From Actinomycetota bacterium (GTDB lineage Bacteria; Actinomycetota; UBA4738; HRBIN12): DNA of 48,750 nt. Positions 7,819-16,198 of the stretch are shown in pieces. The stretch spans positions 1,163 through 49,912 of the forward strand of contig VAYU01000016.1 in the NCBI GenBank assembly GCA_005884925.1, written 5' to 3'. Position 1 is the stretch's first letter; every line of letters starts with the position of its first letter. A program made the position numbers and the translations under genes. The notes under the pieces were generated by a model. The model saw nothing but the letters and a program-made list of their open reading frames with translations, did not search any database and was not told the origin of the DNA.

Positions 7819-8921
7819 CCGAGGCACTGCTTGATGTTCCGGAGGTGCTCGGCGTACGTCGTCGCGAACCGGTGCACCCCGTCGCCGTCGGGCGGGCAGA
7901 GCACGTAATAGAGGTATCCGGTGTCCGCTGGATGCAGCGCCGCATCGAGCGACGCGGCGCCCGGACTCGCGATGGGCGTCGGTGGCAGGCCGGCGTTGAG
8001 CCTCGAGTTGTACGCGGTATCGGTCGTGAGGTCCGACGTGGACAGCTTGCCGTCCGGCGTGGGGTCGTCGTACAGGAGCGTTGCGTCGATCCCGAGCGAC
8101 ATCCCGTGCGCCAAGCGGTTGTAGATCACGCTCGCGATCTTGCTCCGGTCGCTCTCGACCTGGGCCTCACGCTCGATCATGGACGCGACGATGACGACCT
8201 GGTACGGCGAGAACCCGAGCCGCTCGGCGCCGCCCGCCAGGTCGAGGCTCTGGGCTTCGGTCTTGAATTGCGACAGCATCCGACGGATCACGCCGTCGGC
8301 CGTCAGCCCCTTCTTCACCAGTTGGTACGTGTCGGGGAACAGGAACCCTTCCGCGGTCCCCGCACGCCGCGGGAGGAAGGGCGGCAGGCGGTACCGGCCG
8401 CTGTCGGCGAGCGATGCGAAGGCCTTGGCCGAGAGCCCGGTCTGGTCGGCCACCACGCTCGAGATGCTCCGCTCTCCCGGATAGGTGGTGGAGATCCTGA
8501 GGCCCTCGGGAACGGTGAGTCGAACGGTCGGTACCTTCGGCGGCGGCGTCGTGATGACGCCGACGATCTCCTCGAGCGACATCCCGACCCGGAGGTCGTA
8601 GGTGCCGGCGAGGATCTTCCCGGCCTTCCCCGTCTTCCGCAGGAGGAGGTTGCCGACGAACCCACCGCATCGGATCAGCCCGCGTTGATCGAGGGCGGCG
8701 ACGACGTCCTGGCCGGTCGCTCCCGACGGGATCGGGAACGCGACCGAGCTTCCCGTGGCAGGGGGTGGCTCCTGGCACCCTCGGTACTTCGCGACCGCCG
8801 CGGAGACCGCGCCGGTGACCAGGAAGAACACGACGAGGAGCACGACGAGGCGGACGCGTCGCCGCCGCCGACCCGCGGGGCCCCTCGTGTCCATCGCCGC
8901 GTGCGGCGTCGCGGTGTCCAT
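7815..8921 (-). CDS. mltG: Endolytic murein transglycosylase MltG (YceG-like)
   Basis: A 368-residue membrane-anchored protein. A basic cytoplasmic N-terminus (RRRRRVRL) precedes one membrane segment (VVLLVVFFLVTGAVSAAVA). A LysM-like module (about residues 75-140) follows, then the YceG catalytic domain with Glu in IVASMIEREAQVESDRSKIA, the YNRL motif and GIDATLLYD. The C-terminal NAGLPPTPIASPG and YLYYVLCPPDG blocks are family hallmarks. MltG cleaves nascent glycan strands and is thought to terminate peptidoglycan polymerisation. Size and all landmarks are normal. Confidence 0.95.
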   Translation of the reverse strand: MDTATPHAAMDTRGPAGRRRRRVRLVVLLVVFFLVTGAVSAAVAKYRGCQEPPPATGSSVAFPIPSGATGQDVVAALDQRGLIRCGGFVGNLLLRKTGKAGKILAGTYDLRVGMSLEEIVGVITTPPPKVPTVRLTVPEGLRISTTYPGERSISSVVADQTGLSAKAFASLADSGRYRLPPFLPRRAGTAEGFLFPDTYQLVKKGLTADGVIRRMLSQFKTEAQSLDLAGGAERLGFSPYQVVIVASMIEREAQVESDRSKIASVIYNRLAHGMSLGIDATLLYDDPTPDGKLSTSDLTTDTAYNSRLNAGLPPTPIASPGAASLDAALHPADTGYLYYVLCPPDGDGVHRFATTYAEHLRNIKQCLG

Positions 8922-8951
8922 CGGGCGACGAGGATACCGGTCGGGCCGTGC

Positions 8952-9392
8952 TCAGCCCGTGGAGGCGCCGCTCCGGCGAGCATCGAGCCATGCCTGGAGC
9001 GCGATCCTCGCGGCTTCCGCATCGACGACCGAACGCCGCTCGGGTCCCCTCACGGCGGCGTCACGGAGCCCCCGGTCGGCCTCGACCGTCGTGAACCGCT
9101 CGTCCTGCATCGCGACGGGGACGGGAAGCGCCATCCGCAGGGTCTCCGCGAACGACTCGGCATGCCTGGCTCGCGGCCCGTGCGATCCGTCCAGCGAAAG
9201 CGGCAGACCCAGGACGACGAGCGTCACGCCATGCTCTGCGACGATCGCGGCGATCGCCTTCAGCTCCCCGGGCGGGCGCCCCACCTGCACCGTTCCCAGC
9301 GGCACGGCAAGCCGTCGGGCATCATCGGAGATCGCGACACCGATCCGGACATCACCGAGATCCAGTCCCAGCACGCGGCCGGGTGCGTTCAT
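8952..9392 (-). CDS. ruvX: RuvX/YqgF family putative pre-16S rRNA nuclease
   Basis: A 146-residue RNase H-fold protein starting at an ATG at 9392, 4 nt after the alaS stop. The open frame extends further upstream, but the extra residues are Arg-rich antisense of alaS and do not resemble the family. Landmarks are GRVLGLDLGDVRIGVAISD with the catalytic Asp, VVLGLPLSLDGSHGPRA, the Glu of QDERFTTVEAD and the C-terminal Asp in VVDAEAARIALQAWLD. YqgF proteins process the 5' end of pre-16S rRNA and were once proposed as Holliday junction resolvases. The alaS-ruvX-mltG order is the typical one. Confidence 0.94.
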   Translation of the reverse strand: MNAPGRVLGLDLGDVRIGVAISDDARRLAVPLGTVQVGRPPGELKAIAAIVAEHGVTLVVLGLPLSLDGSHGPRARHAESFAETLRMALPVPVAMQDERFTTVEADRGLRDAAVRGPERRSVVDAEAARIALQAWLDARRSGASTG

Positions 9393-9396
9393 CGCC

Positions 9397-12030
9397 TCAG
9401 CGCCCGTCCAGCAGCTCGCGCAGGCGCGACGGGATCGCGCCGAGCGCCTCCGGCACCTTCGCCGCATCCGTGCCGCCGGCGTTCGCGAGGATGTCCTTGC
9501 CGCCCGCCCCGCCGCCGATCGATCGCGCCGCCGGCTCTAGAAGGGCCGGCGCGGTGACCCCGCGCTCGACGGCAGCCGCGGTCGCCGCTGCCACGAGCAT
9601 CGCCTTGCCGCCGGCACCGCTGCCGACGACGACGACGCCCGGGCCGGCGCTCAGCCGATCGCGCACCTTCCGGGCCAGATCCTTCAGACCGCTCGGGTCC
9701 TCACCGGGGACCTCGGAGACCACGAGGGCGACGCCGTCCACGTCGTGCGCGCCGGCAACCAGCGACGCGATCAACGCGTCGCGGTCGCCGGCGCGCAGCG
9801 ACCCGAGCTCATTCCGGAGCCGCTTGTTGTCCTCCAGGACCCGGCGGGCGCGTTCGATCGCGCCCTGAGGGTCCTTCGCCTCGAGCGCCTCGACGAGGCC
9901 TCGCAGGAGCGCACGCTCGGCATTGATCTCGCGGAGCGCGTCCGGTCCGACGAGCGCCTCGACCCGGCGCATCCCGGCGCCGATCGACCCCTCGCGGAGG
10001 AGCCGGATCACCGCCACGCTCCCGGTCCGATGGACGTGCGTCCCACCGCAGAGCTCGCGCGAGTAGTCACCGATCTCGACGACGCGGACCAGGTCCCCGT
10101 ACTTCTCGCCGAACAGACCGACCGCCCCCAGCGACTTCGCCTCTTCCATCGTCGTCTCGAAGATCTTGACGGGGTCGTCGGCCGCCAACCGGCGGTTCGC
10201 CTCCAGCTCCGCTTCTTCGAGCAGGTCGGTCCCGACCGGGCCGGGGTTGGGGAAGTCGAAGCGGAGCCGACCGGGCTCGACGAGCGAGCCCGCCTGCCGA
10301 GCGTGCTCCCCCAGGAGGTGCTTCAGCGTCCAGTGCACCAGGTGGGTCGACGTGTGCGCACGGGTGGTGGCTTCGCGCCGCGGCACGTCGATCGCGGCGA
10401 TCGCCGGTTGGTGCGCGCGCACCTCACCGGCGGCAACGATGCCTTCGTGCACGATCCCGCGTTCACCTGCCTGGACGGTGTCGACGACGCGGACCGAACC
10501 CGTGTCCGTCCGGATCGTCCCCTGATCCCCGACCTGTCCCCCGCCCTCCGCGTAGAACGGCGTGCGCTCGAGGAAGACCCGAACCCGCTCGCCCTCCTCC
10601 GCGACCGTCAGCTCGGCGTTGTCCTCGCCGAGGAGGAGACTGACCGGCGACTCGGCCTCGTGCTCGCGGTACCCGACGAACTCCGTGGCCGGCACCGCTC
10701 CGGCTTCCAGACCGATCTCGACCTTCTTGGCGGCCGCACGCGCGCGGTTCCGCTGCTCCTCCAGGAGTGCCGCGAACCGGTCGGTGTCGACCGAGAGACC
10801 CTCGTCCGCCGCGATCTCCTGGAGCAACTCGATCGGGAACCCGAACGTGTCGTGCAACTTGAACGCGGCGTCGCCGGAGATCCTCCCGTGCTCGGCCTGC
10901 GCCTTCGCGTCGTCGAACAGGGTCATCCCCTGACGCAGCGTGGCCGCGAACCGCTCTTCCTCGGAGTCCGCGACCTGGCGCACGAACGCCTCGTTCTCAC
11001 GGAGCTCGGGGTAGGCGTCACCGAACCCCTGGATCACGCTCGTGATCACCTCGTCGAGGACACCGCGCTGGATCCCCAGACGGCGTGCGTGCGAGACGAC
11101 CCGCCGGAGCATCCGGCGCAAGATGTAGCCGCGGCCGGTGTTCGACGGCTGGACGCCATCGGCGATCAGGAACGTCGCCGCCCGCCCGTGCTCGGTGATG
11201 ACCTTGAGCGAGACGTCGTCGCGGGGATCCTGCCCGTGCTTCCGTCCGGACAGCCGCTCGGCGACCTCCAGCGTCGGACGGAACAGATCGGTCTCGAAGA
11301 CGTTGTCGACGCTTTGCAGCACCGTCGCCACCCGTTCGAGCGACGAGCCGGTGTCTACGTTCTTGCCCGGGAGCGGCGCCAGGATGTGCAGATCGGCGTC
11401 GACCTGGTCCTGGATGAACACGAGGTTCCAGATCTCCATGAAGCGCTCCTCGTCGACGTCGGGGCCGCCGTCGGGTCCGTACTTCGATCCGCGGTCCACG
11501 AAGATCTCGCTGCACGGGCCGGCGGGGCCGGCCGCGTGCGTCGACCAGTAGTTGGCGGGCTCGCCCTGGGCGTCGAACATCCCACGACGAACGATCCGTT
11601 CCGGGGAGAGGCCGGTGGCCTCGACCCATGCCGTCGCCGCCTCTTCGTCGTCTTCGAACACGGTGACCCAGAGGCGGTCGTGTTCGATCCCGTAGCCCAC
11701 CGTGATCAGTTCGTGGGCCCACCGGATGGCTTCGACCTTGAAGTAGTCGGCGAACGAGAAGTTGCCGAGCATCTCGAAGAACGTGAGGTGCCGCGCGTCC
11801 CGGCCGACGTTCTCGATGTCGTTGGTACGCATGACCTTCTGCGCGGTGGTCGCTCGCCGATAGGGCGGCTCGGCCTGCCCCAGGAAATACGGGATGAACT
11901 GGTTCATCCCTGCGTTCGTGAGGAGCAGGCCGGACTCGGGCGGCGGGATCAACGACGACGAGCGGACGCGGACGTGCGCACGTTCCTCGAAGAACGAAAG
12001 GAACAGCTCACGGATCCGGTTGCCCTCCAC
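9397..12030 (-). CDS. alaS: Alanyl-tRNA synthetase
   Basis: A full-length 877-residue class II synthetase. The N-terminal catalytic domain begins RIRELFLSFFEERAHVRVRSSSLIPP and includes the R-x-T-x-NDIENVGRDARHLTFFEMLGNFSF block. The editing domain has its zinc ligands in HTSTHLVHWTLKHLLGEHARQ and CGGTHVHRTG. The C-terminal DHHA1 domain ends with GGGAGGKDILANAGG. It attaches alanine to tRNA-Ala and hydrolyses mischarged seryl or glycyl products. The start overlaps the small upstream membrane-protein gene by 23 nt. I see no T-box-like leader. Confidence 0.98.
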   Translation of the reverse strand: MEGNRIRELFLSFFEERAHVRVRSSSLIPPPESGLLLTNAGMNQFIPYFLGQAEPPYRRATTAQKVMRTNDIENVGRDARHLTFFEMLGNFSFADYFKVEAIRWAHELITVGYGIEHDRLWVTVFEDDEEAATAWVEATGLSPERIVRRGMFDAQGEPANYWSTHAAGPAGPCSEIFVDRGSKYGPDGGPDVDEERFMEIWNLVFIQDQVDADLHILAPLPGKNVDTGSSLERVATVLQSVDNVFETDLFRPTLEVAERLSGRKHGQDPRDDVSLKVITEHGRAATFLIADGVQPSNTGRGYILRRMLRRVVSHARRLGIQRGVLDEVITSVIQGFGDAYPELRENEAFVRQVADSEEERFAATLRQGMTLFDDAKAQAEHGRISGDAAFKLHDTFGFPIELLQEIAADEGLSVDTDRFAALLEEQRNRARAAAKKVEIGLEAGAVPATEFVGYREHEAESPVSLLLGEDNAELTVAEEGERVRVFLERTPFYAEGGGQVGDQGTIRTDTGSVRVVDTVQAGERGIVHEGIVAAGEVRAHQPAIAAIDVPRREATTRAHTSTHLVHWTLKHLLGEHARQAGSLVEPGRLRFDFPNPGPVGTDLLEEAELEANRRLAADDPVKIFETTMEEAKSLGAVGLFGEKYGDLVRVVEIGDYSRELCGGTHVHRTGSVAVIRLLREGSIGAGMRRVEALVGPDALREINAERALLRGLVEALEAKDPQGAIERARRVLEDNKRLRNELGSLRAGDRDALIASLVAGAHDVDGVALVVSEVPGEDPSGLKDLARKVRDRLSAGPGVVVVGSGAGGKAMLVAAATAAAVERGVTAPALLEPAARSIGGGAGGKDILANAGGTDAAKVPEALGAIPSRLRELLDGR

Positions 12031-12298
12031 GGGAGGAGTCTACCGGCGGGTCAGACGGCGCCGGAGGAGGCACGTCGTGCTTCGCGCGGAGCTCTCGCTC
12101 GCGCTCGTCGGCGGCGCGCTTGCCCTCCTCCAGGGATTCGGCGACGAGCCTGGAGAAGTCCAGCAGCCCGCCCCGTGCTTCCCGAGCGATCGCCGTGGGC
12201 TTGGCGCGTTGCATCTGCCGCCGGGTCCAGCGCGAGGCCATGATGGCGCTCGCCGCGCCGAAACCGACACCCAGGGCGAGCCAGAGCGGTCGGCGCAC
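12008..12298 (-). CDS. Small membrane-anchored protein, DUF6167-like
   Basis: A 96-residue protein with one hydrophobic N-terminal segment (LWLALGVGFGAASAIMA) followed by RWTRRQMQRAKPTAI, an amphipathic helix and a charged Pro-rich tail. In Actinomycetota a small protein of this type (DUF6167) sits between the DUF948 protein and alaS. Synteny and layout fit here, but the family call is not proven. Function is unknown. It overlaps the alaS start by 23 nt and follows the DUF948 gene by 12 nt, so it is cotranscribed with both. Confidence 0.75.
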   Translation of the reverse strand: MRRPLWLALGVGFGAASAIMASRWTRRQMQRAKPTAIAREARGGLLDFSRLVAESLEEGKRAADERERELRAKHDVPPPAPSDPPVDSSRGGQPDP

Positions 12299-12310
12299 GT
12301 CTATCCGTTC

Positions 12311-12679
12311 CTACTTCTTGGCCTTCTTGGCTGCCCTGGCGAAGCCCTTGCGCACCCCCGCTCCAAATGCGATCAGCTTGACGATCGGGTTCGTCGCCGC
12401 TTCCTCGATCAGCGCGGAGACGCGTTCGACCCGTCCGACGATCGATCCCGCCGACTCGAGGACGATGTCCACCCGATCGATCTCGCGGTTGGTCTTCTCG
12501 ATCGAGGTCTTGACCTCGCGCAGGAGCGGCACGGTCTCCTCGCGCATCGCGTCGATCGTCATCTTCGTGCTCTCCAGGACGCGGAACGTGTTCGCCAGAA
12601 CGAGACACAGGAACAGGACGAGCACCCCCCACACGGCGGCCACGATGATGAGGGCGGTGTCGCCTGCGGTCGCGATCAT
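12311..12679 (-). CDS. DUF948-domain membrane protein
   Basis: A 122-residue protein with an N-terminal membrane helix (ALIIVAAVWGVLVLFLCLVLANTF). A coiled-coil-prone region follows (MTIDAMREETVPLLREVKTS and EKTNREIDRVD), then a hydrophobic patch and a Lys-rich C-terminus (FARAAKKAKK). This is the DUF948 pattern, found in Gram-positive bacteria and in Actinomycetota between rarA and alaS. The molecular role is unknown. The coiled coil resembles methyl-accepting-chemotaxis-like or cell-envelope stress proteins only superficially. Confidence 0.85.
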   Translation of the reverse strand: MIATAGDTALIIVAAVWGVLVLFLCLVLANTFRVLESTKMTIDAMREETVPLLREVKTSIEKTNREIDRVDIVLESAGSIVGRVERVSALIEEAATNPIVKLIAFGAGVRKGFARAAKKAKK

Positions 12680-12718
12680 GCTTCGGTCCTCCTGGGTGCC
12701 TGGCCGGAGCTTCGTAGC

Positions 12719-14002
12719 CTACCCGGTCGAGGGATCGCGCCGGGAGGGTCCCGCCGGGCCGCTCCCGGGCGTCCAGTCCTTCGTGTCCTCGCCCATGCCC
12801 GAGGGCTCGTAGTACCGGTTCCCTCGGTAGCGGACGGGACGGTAGTCCTGATCGGTCCAATGACCGGGTTCGTCATGGGGGTACACGTAGCCCTTCCCGT
12901 GGCCGAGCTTCTTCGCGCCTGGGTAGGACGCGTCGCGGAGATGGGCCGGGACCGGGTCGGCCGACACCGCGTCCTCGGACGCCCCCGCGATCGCCGTGTA
13001 GACGCTGTTCGATTTCGCGGCACGCGCGAGGTAGATCGTCGCCTGGGCGAGGTTCAGCCGTGCCTCGGGGAGCCCGACGTGCTCGACGGCCTGGGCAGCG
13101 GCCACGGCTTGCAGGAGCGCCATGGGATCGGCGAGCCCGATGTCCTCGGACGCGTGCACGATCAACCGACGCGCGATGAAGCGAGGATCCTCCCCGGCCT
13201 CGATCATCCGGGCGAGCCAGAACAGCGCGGCGTCCGGGTCCGACCCACGGATCGACTTGATGAACGCCGAGATCACGTCGTAGTGGGCATCGCCCTGCCG
13301 GTCGTACACGATCGCTTTCCGTTGCACGGCGTCGGCGGCGAGCTCCAGGCTGATGCCGGTCTCACCCGCGGCCTCGGCCGCGAGCGCGGCGGCCTCGAGC
13401 CCCATCAGCGCCATCCGCGCATCCCCGCCGGCGATCGTAACCAGGTGCTCCAGCGCGTCGTCGTCGATCGAAAGGCCCCGCCCGCCGAGGCCTCGCTCGG
13501 TGTCGTCCAACGCTCGCCGGACGAGCTCCGCCACGTCGTCGGGGGACAAGGGCTCCAACCGCATCAACAAGCACCGCGAGAGCAAGGGGGTGTTCAACGA
13601 GAAGTACGGGTTCTCCGTCGTCGCACCGATCAGCGTCACGGTTCCCTCTTCGACCGCCGGCAGCAACACGTCCTGCTGCGCCTTGGACCACCGATGCACC
13701 TCGTCGACGAACAACACGGTCTTGAACAGACCCCCGCGGGCACCGTCCATCACCTTGCGGGCGTCGGCAACGCCGCTGTTGACGGCGGAGAGCTGCATGA
13801 GATGGGCACCGACCGCGACGGCCAACAGATGGGCCAAGGTGGTCTTCCCGGAGCCGGCCGGCCCCCACAGGATGAGCGAGGGCAACGCGCCCTTCTCGAT
13901 CAGCTTCGTGAGCGCCCGCCCGGGTCCGACCAGATGGGTCTGCCCGACGAACTCCGCCGGCGTGCGTGGACGCATCCGGGCGGCGAGGGGAACCTCGGCC
14001 AT
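12719..14002 (-). CDS. rarA: Replication-associated recombination protein A (RarA/MgsA AAA ATPase)
   Basis: A 427-residue AAA+ ATPase of the clamp-loader-like family. It begins with the family signature RMRPRTPAEFVGQTHLVGPG. Walker A is GPAGSGKTTL and Walker B is [10 protein letters not shown]. Sensor 1 is IGATTENPYFSLN and sensor 2 lies in AGGDARMALMGLE. The C-terminal tetramerisation region contains SAFIKSIRGSDPDAALFWLARM and the terminal block YPGAKKLGHGKGYVYPHDEPGHW. RarA acts at stalled replication forks with SSB. Length and motifs are normal. Confidence 0.96.
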   Translation of the reverse strand: MAEVPLAARMRPRTPAEFVGQTHLVGPGRALTKLIEKGALPSLILWGPAGSGKTTLAHLLAVAVGAHLMQLSAVNSGVADARKVMDGARGGLFKTVLFVDEVHRWSKAQQDVLLPAVEEGTVTLIGATTENPYFSLNTPLLSRCLLMRLEPLSPDDVAELVRRALDDTERGLGGRGLSIDDDALEHLVTIAGGDARMALMGLEAAALAAEAAGETGISLELAADAVQRKAIVYDRQGDAHYDVISAFIKSIRGSDPDAALFWLARMIEAGEDPRFIARRLIVHASEDIGLADPMALLQAVAAAQAVEHVGLPEARLNLAQATIYLARAAKSNSVYTAIAGASEDAVSADPVPAHLRDASYPGAKKLGHGKGYVYPHDEPGHWTDQDYRPVRYRGNRYYEPSGMGEDTKDWTPGSGPAGPSRRDPSTG

Positions 14003-14006
14003 GGCC

Positions 14007-14402
14007 TCAGTCGTATCGGACGATCTTCTTGGGACGGATCCGGAAGAGCACGCGGACCTGACCCGGCGTGGGCGTCCACGGCTCGTGGTCGTACCGACGG
14101 CTCAACGCGTCGATGTGCGCCTCCGCCTCGGGACCGGTGACCCGCTCCTCGACGACACCCTCGACGGAGATCCACCGGTACGCGTCGTCGAACGCCTGGA
14201 CGGCCACGACCACGCGCGGGTCACGCGCGGCGTTCCGATCCTTGCGCCGGCCCTCCGCGGTGTTCACGAGGACGTGGCGTTCGTCCGCATCCACCCAGGT
14301 GATCGACGCGACGGGCGAGCCATCGGGATCGAGGGTCACGACCCAGGCGTAGTTCTGTCCCCTGAGCAGCTCGAGGTCGTCGGGCTCGAGCGAGGCCATC
14401 AT
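14007..14402 (-). CDS. PPOX/FDOR-class flavin or F420-dependent oxidoreductase
   Basis: A 131-residue split beta-barrel protein of the pyridoxamine-phosphate-oxidase-like superfamily. The typical pattern is present: WVVTLDPDGSPVASITWVDAD, VLVNTAEGRRKDRNAARDPRVVVAV, then YRWISVEGVVEE. The charged GRRKDRN loop contacts cofactor phosphate in such families. Small Actinomycetota members commonly use F420, but the cofactor cannot be decided here. It follows the aspS stop with overlapping ATGATGA, so it belongs to the aspS operon. The substrate is unknown. Confidence 0.8.
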   Translation of the reverse strand: MMASLEPDDLELLRGQNYAWVVTLDPDGSPVASITWVDADERHVLVNTAEGRRKDRNAARDPRVVVAVQAFDDAYRWISVEGVVEERVTGPEAEAHIDALSRRYDHEPWTPTPGQVRVLFRIRPKKIVRYD

Positions 14403-16198
14403 CGCCCGCCTTCGGAGCGCGCGGGTTCGATGACTCTGATCCCCAGCTCCTGGAGCTGCGCGGGATCGACGGGCGAGGGGCCACCCATCAACGGATCTGC
14501 CCCCGACTGAGCCTTGGGGAACGCCTGGACGTCACGGATCGCATCCTTCCCCGCCATGAGCATCGCCAACCGGTCCAGGCCCATCGCGATCCCGCCGTGG
14601 GGCGGGGCTCCGTAGCGGAACGCGCGGATCAGATGACCGAACTTCGACTCGATCTCCTCGTGCGACAACCCGAGGACCTCGAAGACACGCTCCTGGATCT
14701 GCGGATCGTGGATCCGGATCGAGCCGCCGCCCAGCTCGGACCCGTTCAGGATCAGGTCGTAGGCGCGGGCCTTCGCCGTCCGGGGCTCGAGGTCGTCGGT
14801 GAGGGGCGCCGTGAACGGGTGGTGGTTCGAGACCCACTTGTTCTCGTCGTCGCTCCAATCGAACAGCGGCGGCTCGAAGTACCAGACGAACTCCCAGCGC
14901 TCGTCCGAGATCAGATCGAGCCGAGCGGCCAGATCCCGCCGGAGCCCGTCGAGCGCGACGTTGGCACGATCGACCCGGTCGCCGACCAGACAGACCAGAT
15001 CTCCGGGGACGGCGCCGGTGCGGTCGAGGATCCCGTTCCGCTCCTCGTCGCTCAGGAACTTGTCCACCGGCGAGCGGAGGGCTCGTCCATCCTCGACCGC
15101 GATCCAGACGAGCCCGGCGGCGCCGCGGCCCTTCGCGTCCTCGACGAGCTTGTCGAGCTCCTTCCGCGAGAGGACCGCGGCGCCGCGCGGGGCGGTGAGC
15201 CCCTTGATCACGCCACCGTCGGCGGCGACCTTCGCGAACGCCGCGAACCCCGAGCCCTCGAAGAGGTCGGTGAGCGTCGAGAGCTCCATCCCGTAGCGGA
15301 GGTCGGGCTTGTCCGAGCCGTACCGCTCGAGCATCTCGTCGTAGGACATGCGACGGAAGGGCGTGGTCACGTCGACCCCCTGCGTCTCCCGGACGACCCG
15401 TGCGTAGAGCGGCTCGATCACCGACACGATGTCCTCCTCGTCGGCGAACGACATCTCGACGTCGAGCTGCGTGAACTCGAGGCCGCGGTCGGCGCGCGGC
15501 TTCTCGTCCCGGAGGCATCGCACGATCTGGTAGTAGCGGTCCTGTCCTGCGACCATCAGCAGCTGCTTGAGCTGCTGCGGGGACTGCGGGAGGGCATAGA
15601 ACGACCCGGGGAACATCCGCGAGGGCACCAGGAAGTCGCGTGCGCCCTCGGGCGTGGCGGTCGTCAGGACCGGGGTCTCCACCTCGAGGAACCCGAGCGG
15701 ATCCATGTGCTCACGGATCGTCCGGTTGATCTCGTGACGCAGGCGCAGCGCGCGGGTCATCTCGGGCCGTCGCAGGTCGAGGTACCGGTACTCGAGCCGG
15801 AGCAGCTCGTCGGCCTCGATCCGGTCTTCGATCACGAACGGCGGCGTCTCCGCGCGGTTGAGCACCTCCACGGACGTCACAACCACCTCCACCGCCCCGG
15901 TCGCGAGATCCACGTTCGCCATGCCGGGAGGTCGCTCGCGGACGGAGCCCGTGACCCGCACGACCCACTCGCCGCGCAGCTCCTGCGCCGTAGCGTGCGC
16001 CTCGGGAGCGTCGTCCGGATGGAACACGATCTGCACCACGCCCTCGCGGTCGCGCAGGTCGACGAACGTCACGCCGCCGTGGTCGCGGCGGTGGGCGACC
16101 CAACCGCACAAGGTCACCTGGTCACCGGCGTGCGCCAGGCGGAGCTCGCCGCACAGGTGCGTCCGCATGGCCGTGACCATCACCGATGGATCCGTCAT
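14399..16198 (-). CDS. aspS: Aspartyl-tRNA synthetase, probably non-discriminating (Asp/Asn)
   Basis: A 599-residue bacterial-type class IIb synthetase. The start at 16198 overlaps the hisS stop as ATGA. The longer in-frame extension upstream is Arg-rich hisS antisense and is rejected. Landmarks are MRTHLCGELRLAHAGDQVTL, the OB-fold block LCGWVAHRRDHGG, the motif 2 region CLRDEKPRADRGLEFTQLD, the GAD insertion domain, and motif 3 GIAMGLDRLAMLMAG. At the E. coli Leu30 position there is His (RRDHGG), and in RERPPGMAN there is Gly at the Gly83 position of the Pseudomonas enzyme. Both are residues linked to charging tRNA-Asn as well as tRNA-Asp. That would need GatCAB elsewhere in the genome. Confidence 0.97.
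   Translation of the reverse strand: MTDPSVMVTAMRTHLCGELRLAHAGDQVTLCGWVAHRRDHGGVTFVDLRDREGVVQIVFHPDDAPEAHATAQELRGEWVVRVTGSVRERPPGMANVDLATGAVEVVVTSVEVLNRAETPPFVIEDRIEADELLRLEYRYLDLRRPEMTRALRLRHEINRTIREHMDPLGFLEVETPVLTTATPEGARDFLVPSRMFPGSFYALPQSPQQLKQLLMVAGQDRYYQIVRCLRDEKPRADRGLEFTQLDVEMSFADEEDIVSVIEPLYARVVRETQGVDVTTPFRRMSYDEMLERYGSDKPDLRYGMELSTLTDLFEGSGFAAFAKVAADGGVIKGLTAPRGAAVLSRKELDKLVEDAKGRGAAGLVWIAVEDGRALRSPVDKFLSDEERNGILDRTGAVPGDLVCLVGDRVDRANVALDGLRRDLAARLDLISDERWEFVWYFEPPLFDWSDDENKWVSNHHPFTAPLTDDLEPRTAKARAYDLILNGSELGGGSIRIHDPQIQERVFEVLGLSHEEIESKFGHLIRAFRYGAPPHGGIAMGLDRLAMLMAGKDAIRDVQAFPKAQSGADPLMGGPSPVDPAQLQELGIRVIEPARSEGGR

Noticed and set aside
9745-12243. An 832-codon plus-strand open frame over alaS
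   Set aside because: It mirrors the codon structure of the real alanyl-tRNA synthetase; the residue composition is that of an antisense frame.
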